The notes beneath the pieces were generated by a model that searched no databases, was not told where the DNA came from, and saw nothing but the letters and a program-made list of their open reading frames with translations. The position numbers were made by a program, and so were the translations under genes. 48,346 nucleotides of DNA from Nemertoderma westbladi. Taxonomy: Eukaryota > Xenacoelomorpha > Nemertodermatida > Nemertodermatidae. Location of the stretch: assembly GCA_032718475.1 (NCBI GenBank), contig JAUCBJ010009142.1, positions 1 through 48,346 on the forward strand, written 5' to 3'. Shown here piece after piece: positions 10,749-19,230 of the stretch (position 1 is the first letter of the stretch; every line of letters starts with the position of its first letter).

Positions 10749-10787
10749 AATCCCGATAGATAAATCGATAAATCAGATAGATAAATC
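10749..10787 (+). repeat. GATA/GATAAAT simple repeat, probable LINE 3' tail
   Basis: Short runs of GATAGATAAATC lie between the minisatellite and the second 0.88-kb repeat. Several LINE clades (for example RTE) end in short tandem repeats instead of poly-A, so this is a likely 3' terminus. Confidence 0.55.
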
Positions 10788-11675
10788 CCGACCGGTTCAA
10801 TAGACAACGCGTCACCGCAGTAGTGAAATAAAGAGTTTGTTGTTATCTCTGTGTTAATATAATGACTGACAATAACTGAATGATAGCACAAAGGTAGCAA
10901 ATGCTATAGCTGTATAGGGTACCGGTATGTAGATATATTGGTGACGGTGAAGATTGTCACCAGTCTGCACTATAAACCAATAACTGAATAACTGATTTCA
11001 CAGACCGGTAGTAGGATAATATATATATGTATAATTACTACACTACTCTGGCCTTTGTTCAGTGGATGCTTCCCTCGCCCCTATTGGCTAATAATCTACT
11101 TCACGCCTCTCCCCTCTCTGGGAGTGTTTCCCCCTGCTGTTGGCCCCTGCTGGTTGTTTCCCCTCCCGAGGTGATTTGACCTCTAACCTCCCTTTGTGTG
11201 GCTTTTGGGGTTTGTGTTATCCCCGATTATTGGTTGTGATACGAGATTGGTTGTCGCCAATCTCGTATCTCCAATATTGCTGAAAAAGGTGCCACTTCCC
11301 ATTTTATGAGGGTAATGAGGCGGAATTGAATCCGCTCACAAGTTAAGTTCTGACAGTTAGCTGGTATCTTGATTATTGGGGGCACCACATCTTCTGCAAG
11401 AATGTAGTCTCCAGCCAACTCCATAGAGCGAATGCAAGTTGGGATTGAACTGGTAAATATGTTCAGTAGATTGATATCATGATCACTAACAGTTTTTATA
11501 TAGTTCGGTACGTCAAAGTATAACAAATCTGGTTTACCTCCCGGTGATATCAAACTACTAGTGCGAATTCTGTGGCTATTCCATCGTTGCTTTATAAGCA
11601 AGACACGTTGTAAGTACTGTAGTTCATATAAGTGAAGCGTACAACCTACACATGAAGTTCGTCGTCGAAGTTAAT
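10788..11675. repeat. 0.88-kb direct repeat, copy 2
   Basis: Second copy of 8109-9001 in the same orientation. Its left boundary abuts the LINE tail, and its right boundary abuts gag fragment B. With copy 1 it implies a head-to-tail pair of the integrase-bearing element, later split by the LINE. Confidence 0.9.
11227..11675 (-). pseudogene. IS3-type integrase C-terminus, second copy
   Basis: A 124-codon frame reads LIKQRWNSHRIRTSS, then GGKPDLLYFDVPNY, and ends at the same stop context as the first copy. This copy lacks the 4-bp insertion near 8895, so it preserves the ancestral frame through the NSHRIR segment typical of the family C-terminus. The DDE core is absent; the copy is truncated at about 11675. 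Confidence 0.72.
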
Positions 11676-13010
11676 GAACCCCTGGTTCCTCATAAATACT
11701 TCCCGAACCAGCTTCGCTCTGTGATAAACCCATTTTCGCCAGTTCAAATTGGCGTTTTTGTTTCGCCTGATACTGCATTAACCCCCTCAACTGGGTATGC
11801 ATGCATATCATCCGTCATTCTTTTCCCCACCCTCTCTCTCTCTCTCACTCTCCTCTCTAACACTCTGATCGGCTAACTCAGCCTCCCTCGCCTCACGCTC
11901 TCTGCACTTGTTCACTTTTCTCTCAATCCTCTCAGCTTTCCTCCCTTCTCGCTCCTTGCGCTCATTCTCTTCCCTCTCAACCCTCTCTGCCTCCCTCACG
12001 ACCTGCTCTTTGCGCTCGTTCGCCTTTCTCGCCTCCCGCACTTCACGCTCACTCACTTCTTTCTCTTCCCATTCTCTATGTTCACTCTTTTCCCTCTCCT
12101 CACATTCTCTATAGTTTCTTGCCACTTTCTCGGCCCACTTTTTACACTCTCTCGCTAGTTCCTTTTCCCTTTCTAGTAATGCAGTCCCCTCATCCAGCTG
12201 TCTCTAGTTCCTTTTGGTCTAATGCGACCATGTCTAGCTGACACGCCAGATCTATCTCTAACACCCTTCTTGCTTTCGCAGAGGATGTGGCGGACTTTTC
12301 GGTTGCGACAAACTCCCGTTGCCTGTTTGTTCTACTAATTTTGCCGTGCTTGCTAGCATTTCTACTAACCGACGACACTGAATCTTTGGGGTTAACCTCA
12401 GGTTCGGCGTCGTGCAGATCTGCTCATCCCACTAACTTAATTCCCCATGCATCCACTAGATAAGGCCCTACTTACACTACACCAGGCAGTACTACCTCGG
12501 ATCACCACAATTCGAACAGTTCTGTGGCAACCCCCCTCGCCTTCTCACTCGCTAGTTCCCCCTGCCCAAATCGGACTAGGTAGTGGAAATGTTTATTGCA
12601 CTCACTGATTCTCCGGTACAACTTGGGCTGGTCTACCTTTCCTCTGGTTTTAACATCCTTTAGTAGCTTCCTTGTGAGCGATCGCTCATCCCAACATCTT
12701 CCTCCTGAACTTGACCTTCTCTCCTCGTCCAGCGTCATACGATCGGACCCACCGTTGCCGTTCCGGTGGGCCACTCGCTGCCTGTAGCCATTGGTTGGCC
12801 AGCAACTCCAGTACCTGTCTCACCGCTCTGATCTCGCTCCGACTCGCGTCCCTCTTCCCCTTGTACTCGGCCGCCATCCTCTTCGACCACCGAACCCTCT
12901 CTCCTCGGCGAATCTGGCGCGGCGAGCCAGTACCACCTCGTCGCTGCCTCCTGGAACGTTTGATCTCTATCACTTGTAGTCCACGGCAGGCTTGCTTCTC
13001 TATTTTTTAA
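11676..13010 (-). pseudogene. BEL/Pao gag fragment of a second element (B')
   Basis: This parallels 6850-8053 in order and wording. A Q/R-rich piece and CT-rich simple repeats come first. Next is a charged coiled coil (12125-11808, runs of EREV/REAE) and the RVLEIDLACQLDMVALDQKEL stretch near 12300. The SECNKHFHYLVRFGQGELAS block lies near 12580, and an N-terminal R-rich piece reaches about 12973. Frames are shifted several times. It is clearly diverged from element A, so it is a different insertion or an old duplicate. Nothing downstream (capsid, pol) is attached; it joins the integrase repeat directly. Confidence 0.75.
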
Positions 13011-13379
13011 TTGTTTTTACAGCGAACAATGCGGAATGGGTAGATTAGCATTAGATGGAAATTATTTAGTTTTTTTTGTCAGTACACTGTAAAGTGTTGA
13101 TGGTACTATTGTTGCCTGTTTCACCATTATTCTGCCTTTCATAATAGCTGTATTTTGTTTGACATCCAAAAATATAAAAATACCAAAAAAATACCAAAAA
13201 ATAATGTTTTGGGCTATTGATTTATGTTCTTGACATATTTTGGCTAGTTACATGTGAAAAAAAAAATGTTTTAAAGAAAATAAAAACAAATGTTTGTGGT
13301 AGCTAGTGTTTTCAATGGTATGTACTGTTTTAATAATGTAGCTAGTGTTTTTATAAAATACAACAAAATCTTATTTTTT
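13011..13379. other. AT-rich non-coding stretch
   Basis: Contains poly-A/T runs and short repeats such as AAAAATACCAAAAAAT. No gene is recognised. Confidence 0.6.
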
Positions 13380-13690
13380 GATGCCATTTCAGATGCCATT
13401 ACACCAACGCATGTGGTAGAAGTAAAATGTCCAACATCAAAACATGCCATTCAAAAATATTTTCTTACACAATCGAATATTGCAAGCGCTAAATTCATGT
13501 CACAAATCCAACTTCAAATGCATCTTTGCAATAAACAATGGGCCTAGTTTTGCGTCGCAGATCCATCTGTTGAAATAAATGGTGAAGTGAAAATAGTTGA
13601 AGTATCATATGATTCCACATACATGTAAAGTTTACTGAAAAGTAGTCGTAGCTTCTGGAAGGAATATATATTTCCCAAAATTGGGAAAAA
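13380..13690 (+). pseudogene. YqaJ-type exonuclease fragment
   Basis: A frame read through two stops gives THVVEVKCPTSKHAIQKYF, QIQLQMHLCNKQWA, then a stop, KIVEVSYDSTYM, another stop, and FWKEYIFPKIGKK. The VEVKCP strand with the E-x-K pair, the QLQMH helix and the terminal FW...PKI segment match the lambda-exonuclease/YqaJ fold found in many animal transposon proteins. The protein would trim double-stranded DNA. The N-terminal part is missing and the frame carries stops at about 13547 and 13626, so it is a relic of an unidentified transposon. Confidence 0.6.
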
Positions 13691-14120
13691 AATAGATAAT
13701 TAAAAAATGTAAATTATACAGTAGTTATAGTTCAACTAAATTCTGATTAATGCTGATTGTATTGAGATGGCAGATATTTTTTCTACGCCTTCAATTACAG
13801 CTACATGGACTTACTATCAATGCTATTTGGAATTCAATAATTTAACTTGTATAAAAATAATTGCAATCGAAAAAGTGCGAATCCACAATCTAATCCAAAG
13901 TAATCTAAGTTTTGAAACTTAATAAAACATCAATAATCTACCGGGTACTGGATTTCTACCACCTGGCAATTTTAGCTACAAAATATGTTTATTTTTATAG
14001 CTAACAACTGTATAGTTTGGGATAAATAATTATTATTCTGGAATAATTAACTTGTTATGAATCAATTGCAAAAATCTGGCATCAAAAATGATGAATGAAT
14101 GAATGGCAATCAAAAATCGG
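13691..14120. other. AT-rich non-coding stretch
   Basis: No conserved frame or repeat is recognised between the YqaJ relic and the next LINE fragment. Confidence 0.55.
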
Positions 14121-14878
14121 ACTGAGCGTGGAGGGCACAAAATCAGAATGGTCACACGTCTTAGGCCACGGTTTTGACAGATGGAGCCATTCCTAGTTTC
14201 ACAAATGTTAAGGGCACACTTGTGAGCTCAAACAACTGCACATCATTATTGGGAATTAAGGTTAATCTCAATATACAGGATAATCTGCGGGAGTGTATAA
14301 AAGTAATTACAATAGTCTCTGAGACCTTCAACAGGAAAGGTTGGACGATTAAGTGGTTGAATGTGGAAACACTAGCAATTTTGAGGACAATGATTGCCAT
14401 CCCATATATAATCTACAAGCTTAGATTCGTGTTCGGAGGTCTAACCTCGACCGAGACTCTGGAACTTGATGCTCTTTATCGAAAAACATTGAGGGGGCTC
14501 CTACATGTTGGATCATATGTGTCTAACAGTATGGTTTATGGGCTGCTCAACACTACTCCTATCTCGTCAGCACTATACAGTGATTGTATCGGGTGTATTC
14601 CCAGGGTAGCAACATGTCCTATTAAACCTTTATGCCTTATCTTTAACATGCTTGTGTTAAGGAACGATCCCAGATATACTATCAGTGGGAGTTCATCACT
14701 TATAAGAACTTATAACAAGTGCACATCCACCTTTCCACTTCCAAATATTAGGTCTTTAACAATTTCGAAGTTCCACCTCCGTAGCCTTAAAAATCGAGTA
14801 CTGCCTGGCGCTCTAGCCATATCTGATAGAATTAACATAAACGTCGGAATTGCTTTGCCAGTATCATATCCCTTGTAG
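14121..14878 (+). pseudogene. LINE reverse transcriptase C-terminal fragment
   Basis: An open frame from 14174 contains LLGIKVNLNIQDNLRECIKV, then a hydrophobic IAIPYIIYKLRFVFGGL and LDALYRKTLRGLLHV. This is the pattern of the region following the RT palm in non-LTR elements (YLGI, then a Y-rich helix, then LR-x-L). Catalytic motifs are absent, so the copy is 5'-truncated. Assignment is by pattern and therefore moderate. An unrelated protein is possible but less likely in this setting. Confidence 0.55.
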
Positions 14879-15130
14879 CAAAACGGAAAATAATCTTACA
14901 GTATTCAACCAGTAGGGATACCTATTATTTATGGAGCGATTTAAATTTTTCTGATTTGTATTCGTTTGGAGCGATTCACTTTGTATTTTATTTATGTTAT
15001 TTATGTTTCCTGTTTTTAATAATACCGGCATAGTCCGGGTAATATACAATAATAATAATTTTTGTAATCAACTGTGCTAACAATTACACATTCTGTAACT
15101 TACAGTGTTTGCTTATGTCCTATGATTTAC
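14879..15130. other. AT-rich sequence with no recognised gene
   Basis: Probable LINE 3' flank or intron sequence upstream of the fibrinogen-related exon. A short ATAATAATAAT run lies near 15048. Confidence 0.4.
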
Positions 15131-15139
15131 ATGAAATTA

Positions 15140-15196
15140 AATATAAATATTATATATTATATATATATTATATTATATATATTATTTCTTTAACAG
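15140..15196 (+). promoter_or_regulatory. Intron 3' end: TA-rich tract and splice acceptor
   Basis: A TATATA-rich stretch is followed by TTTCTTTAACAG and then GG. The AG at 15195-15196 is a good acceptor with a short pyrimidine tract. It places the exon start at 15197 in phase 0, with the coiled-coil frame open from its first codon. The upstream exons, which should supply a signal peptide, were not found in this window. Confidence 0.65.
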
Positions 15197-16513
15197 GGTC
15201 AACAAATACAAGAACAGGGTGCAGCGTTGGAAGAACACGAACAGTTTACAGAGTTGAAAGAACAGAATACAGAGTTGAAAGAACAGAATACAGAGTTGAA
15301 AGAACAGAATACAGAGTTGAAAGAACAGAATACAGAGTTGAAAGAACAGAATACAGAATGGAAAGACCAGTTTACAGAGTTGAAAGAACAGTTTACAGAG
15401 TTGAAAGAACAGTTTACAGAGTTGAAAGAACAGAATACAGAGTTGAAAGAACAGAATACAGAGTTGAAAGAACAGTTTACAGAGTTGAAAGACCAGTTCA
15501 CAGAGTTGAAAGAACAGTTTACAGAGTTGAAAGAACAGAATACAGAGTTGAAAGAACAGAATACAGAGTTGAAAGAACAGTTTACAGAGTTGAAAGAACA
15601 GAATACAGAGTTGAAAGAACAGTGTACAGATTTGAAAGAACAGAATACAGAGTTGAAAGAACAGTTTACAGAGTTGAAAGAACAGAATACAGAGTTGAAA
15701 GAACAGAATACAGAGTTGAAAGAACAGTGTACAGATTTGAAAGAACAGAATACAGAGTTGAAAGAACAGTTTACAGAGTTGAAAGAACAGAATACAGAGT
15801 TGAAAGAACAGTGTACAGATTTGAAAGAACAGAATACAGAGTTGAAAGAACAGTTTACAGAGTTGAAAGAACAGAATACAGAGTTGAAAGAACAGAATAC
15901 AGAGTTGACAGAACAGTTTACAGAGTTAGTTTACGGGTTACATAATACAGAGATAGTGAATTCATCCATTTCACTGTATCAGCTAATGGCTCCTCGGCTA
16001 ATAAAGCATAAAGATGGGGTAAAGATTCAACAAAGAGTTGATGGATCTGTTGACTTCTATCGAAACTGGGATGAATATGTTGAAGGATTTGGCGACCCGA
16101 ATGACAATTTTTTGGTGGGGTTGGAGACGATCCACCGGCTGAGTAAAGGCGGGGTTAAGTTGAGAGTCGATTTGTGGTTCAACAACGACCACAAATACGC
16201 GGAATACAACAACTTCTCTATCGGTTCAGCTGCAACTAATTACACTCTAAATATATCCGGTTACCATGGTACTGCTGGTGACGCATTGGAGTCTTCAAAT
16301 GGGTCTCCATTCACCACCAAGGACCGCGATAATGATGGCGGGGGCTACGGCAACTACGCCGTACGATATACTGGAGCGTGGTGGTACATGCGCGGCGCAG
16401 CGTACAGTAACTTGAACGGAGAATATGGTGGGTGGTATCTGAAAGGACCTTATTGGAATCATTTTACTGGATGGAGTCCGGCTTCCCGAGTTGAAATGAA
16501 GATTTGGATTTAG
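15197..16513 (+). CDS. Fibrinogen-related protein, terminal exon: 32-heptad coiled coil plus cysteine-free FReD
   Basis: The exon is open for 438 codons and ends at TAG. Residues 19-242 are 32 heptads, mostly ELKEQNT or ELKEQFT. Leu is at every d position except one Trp; the a position is Asn, Phe or, in three units, Cys. Residues of about 262-438 form a fibrinogen-like C-terminal domain: QQRVDGSVDFYRNW, the calcium-site motif KDRDNDGGG, AVRYTGAWWYMRGAAYSNLN and a terminal MKIWI. The first part of a normal FReD (the first disulfide and the GGGWT strand) is missing, and both later cysteines are replaced by Tyr and Ala. Such proteins are usually secreted, oligomeric lectins of innate immunity. 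I infer a secreted oligomer here, but no signal peptide is in the window. A recent pseudogene cannot be excluded, though the frame is intact. Confidence 0.82.
   Translation, partial: GQQIQEQGAALEEHEQFTELKEQNTELKEQNTELKEQNTELKEQNTELKEQNTEWKDQFTELKEQFTELKEQFTELKEQNTELKEQNTELKEQFTELKDQFTELKEQFTELKEQNTELKEQNTELKEQFTELKEQNTELKEQCTDLKEQNTELKEQFTELKEQNTELKEQNTELKEQCTDLKEQNTELKEQFTELKEQNTELKEQCTDLKEQNTELKEQFTELKEQNTELKEQNTELTEQFTELVYGLHNTEIVNSSISLYQLMAPRLIKHKDGVKIQQRVDGSVDFYRNWDEYVEGFGDPNDNFLVGLETIHRLSKGGVKLRVDLWFNNDHKYAEYNNFSIGSAATNYTLNISGYHGTAGDALESSNGSPFTTKDRDNDGGGYGNYAVRYTGAWWYMRGAAYSNLNGEYGGWYLKGPYWNHFTGWSPASRVEMKIWI
15251..15922 (+). repeat. Coding minisatellite: 32 units of 21 bp
   Basis: The unit is about GAGTTGAAAGAACAGAATACA, one heptad. 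Variants carry TTT or TGT in place of AAT at codon 6. Units 18-21, 23-26 and 27-30 repeat the same four-unit order (Cys, Asn, Phe, Asn at the variable position), showing that blocks were duplicated as well as single units. Because 21 is a multiple of 3 and the unit lacks stops in most frames, other frames on both strands are open too. Confidence 0.97.
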
Positions 16514-17399
16514 TAAAACTGTAAGATTTATATAAAATCACTAAATAATTTCAATATTGGCGTTGGAAACTAACTTTTACAATTAATTATAAAATATATA
16601 AATAATATTAATATAATATAAAAAATAATAATAAATAATAATAAAAATATTAAAATATAATATAATATAAATATAATAAATAATAAAAAAATAGTAATAA
16701 ATGATAAATAATAAAAATTAATAAAAAAATTAATATAATAATAAATATTAAATAAAATGTACACCATGTCCCGTAATATAGTGTCATTGTTAAAGCTTTT
16801 GCGGACAAAATGTCCCCTTTTTACACAATGCGCTGGTTACTCTAAACCTTAAAAACCCGTAAGAACTTTTATATTTTATGAACTGACATAAACTCACTCC
16901 CTCCAGCTTTTATTCTAAGTTTTATCTAAGAACTTTATCGTTTAATTCAATTCATTAAGTTGTGGTAACCAGAATAAGTGACACAAAATACATAATAATC
17001 AATAATGGTTTTTTACATTAGAGATAATATTTACTATAGTATTTTTGTATTCCTGTATAGAAAGACAATTCGACGGATTGGATAGTAATAGCTTATGAGA
17101 AATAGTAAGCTTATTCAAACCGTTTAGGGTAGGGAAAAAACCTCAAAGTATAATATTGTGAAAATAATCTGAAAATATAGCGTAACAGATGTCGTCCGCG
17201 CTGGTCTCAACACCCAAAGGCCCCGCCCCCCGAATCCAGTCATCGACACTGCAGCTGTCCACACGTCGCCAAGTCGCCGCGTCAAACGCCTATGTTCGCT
17301 GCAAGTCTGCATTTTGTGACGAGAAAAAGTGATTTTTAAGGGTTCTTTCTAATAAATCTGTTGCAATTTTTTATTTGAGAAAAACTAATTAACATTATT
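16514..17399. other. AT-rich non-coding stretch
   Basis: The 3' flank of the fibrinogen-related exon. A dense TAA/ATA low-complexity tract lies at about 16570-16760, and AATAAA-like signals appear near 16750. No further gene is recognised up to the LINE at 17400. Confidence 0.6.
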
Positions 17400-17988
17400 G
17401 TTCCAGAGAATCGCTCCACGATAAGATATTGCAGTAGACCCCGCGCAACCCCAGACTATCAGACCGCAATTTATGTAAGAGTGAACTAGAGAAAAGTAAA
17501 GCATTTTCAGGATTTTGAGCGGAAAAAACGTCTAAGCCGATAAAATATACCTGAAATTTTTGAAATTTTTTTATTAATGTAGTTAATGTGGGCCCGCCAT
17601 GTAAGATTTTGGTCTACCATTAATCCTAAATATTTTGTAAATTATTTTTGTTTGAGTGTAGTGTTGTTAATTGTTAGAAATTATTAAATTATTAATTTTA
17701 TTATTAATTAATATTAATTATTAAATTATTAGAAAATATCATAATTTCTGTTTTTTTTTAAGTTGAGCGACAATCGGTTAGCAGTTAACCATTCGTGAAT
17801 ATTTCTAAGGCCTGAATTTGTACCCTCAAACCTTCAATGATACCAGCGGTTTGGTGACTTGAATCGTCATCATCAAAGAGTACTGTACTGTAAATAAGTT
17901 CGAGGCATCAGATATGTCATTAATGTAAAGTAAGAAACAAAGAGGACCTAGTATTGAACCCTGGACTATTCCGTATTTTATTAGTTGT
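17400..17988 (-). pseudogene. CR1/Jockey-type LINE, RT 3' part (left half of a split copy)
   Basis: Read leftwards, QGSILGPLCFLLYINDI (the RT motif before the catalytic box) is followed by a degenerate FADD region. An AT-rich interruption comes next (17670-17750), then KYLGLMVDQNLTWRAHIN and SYINCGLIVWGCA. These are RT thumb and post-RT motifs of CR1/Jockey LINEs. The right half of the same RT is at 30662 onwards; the 12.7-kb LTR element lies exactly between them. When the insertion and one copy of GTTGT are removed, the reading frame is continuous. The ORF carries stops and is inactive. Confidence 0.88.
17984..17988. repeat. Target-site duplication, left copy (GTTGT)
   Basis: GTTGT immediately precedes the left LTR (TGTTCGCG) and recurs immediately after the right LTR at 30662-30666. 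A 5-bp duplication is normal for LTR retrotransposon integration. Confidence 0.93.
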
Positions 17989-19152
17989 TGTTCGCGCTTT
18001 TAGACCTTTAGCAGTTTAACCTGCCAATTTTAGTTGTCTTTTTGTTTATAAATCGACTTTAGCCTACAACAATTATTTAGTGTACTGAAGTTACATCCGC
18101 CGAAGCCAGTCTGTGCGCGATCATTCACCCACAGTTAAGGGAGACTGGATTCGGATGCTTTGATAGTGATTGCGGTGTAGACCTACTGTATTATTCGATT
18201 GATCGTTACTATATAATCTCTGGCAATATTTATTTTCGGGGAAATATTAACAGTTCCTTTAGGACGTGGCGCTTTAAGTATAAAAACAGAGTTATGACTT
18301 ATACTAATCACAACTAGATGGCTAATGAGTTTCGTAAAAAGCGCATTCTTTAGGAGATGCTTTATTAACCTTCACACTACTTCACACGACTTCACACTAC
18401 TTCACACTACTTCGCACAGATCTGCCGACCGTCACTGAATTTGATCATATATAAGGAGGATCGCAACTGACACATGTAGGGATTATGAAATAGCATTTAA
18501 TTCACACAAAAACCACTATAATGTAAGTCGCAGTTGCTACCGGTAACCTGTTCCTCTCACCTTCACTAATCAAGAAGATTGGGGGTTTTATGATTATTCA
18601 TCGGTATTCTCCAAATATATCAGCAATATACAATTAACATAACACCAATTAATAACAGAAGCAAATAATGCGGTGAACAGTCAGTATGTGTTACTTATGC
18701 AGTGTTCCATGTGCAGCAATGTTGAATGTGTAGAATGATAAGCAATATTTCAGATATGAAGTATGATTCAGCATTGTTTCAGTTAATAGTTTTATGTTCT
18801 TGTAATCAAAGCCATCAGATGCTCTAGGCCAAAGTCTGAAACTTCTACAACAGAAGTACAGAAGAATTCCAAGCCGGTTCTTTCTGGCTCAGAAAGATAA
18901 ACAAAGACCGTAATGCATTGCGTGGGTTTCTGTAGGCCCTTGTCCAACAAAATGAAAATCGCTCTGATTGGCTGAGCAGAACAAAGAGGTTCCACGTTTA
19001 CAGTAAATCAGCTGACAGATTTCGTCATCTGAGCTCCAGTCTTTTAGAGTATTATGCGCATTGCGGCAAAAGTGATTTGTTATGTCCGCTAAAGCACTTA
19101 CACTGCGCATGGCGGGGAAAAATGACTTGTTATGTCCGCAAAAGCTTTTACA
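17989..19152 (-). repeat. Left LTR (3' LTR) of element B, 1164 bp
   Basis: Runs from TGTTCGCG to TTTTACA and matches 29497-30661. It contains five 10-bp units of the CTTCACACTA type near 18370-18416 and a TATATAAGG near 18450. The short frames inside (for example 18995-18792, also present in the other LTR) have no recognisable product. Confidence 0.95.
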
Positions 19153-19166
19153 CCGCTCCTAAAAAA
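19153..19166 (-). other. Polypurine tract next to the 3' LTR
   Basis: On the minus strand TTTTTTAGGAGCGG directly precedes the LTR start TGTAAAAGC. The AGGAGCGG run is a plausible plus-strand primer site and confirms minus-strand orientation. Confidence 0.6.
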
Positions 19167-19230
19167 TGGGATTTGAGTCTTTAAAATATAAAAAATCACA
19201 GTTTCTAAAATATAAAAATACTCTAAACTA

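Noticed and set aside
15109-15945. Long frame YRVERTEYRVERT and a minus-strand FNSVFCS frame over the 21-bp array
   Set aside because: A 21-bp repeat keeps several frames open. Only the ELKEQNT frame continues into the fibrinogen-like domain and starts at the splice acceptor.
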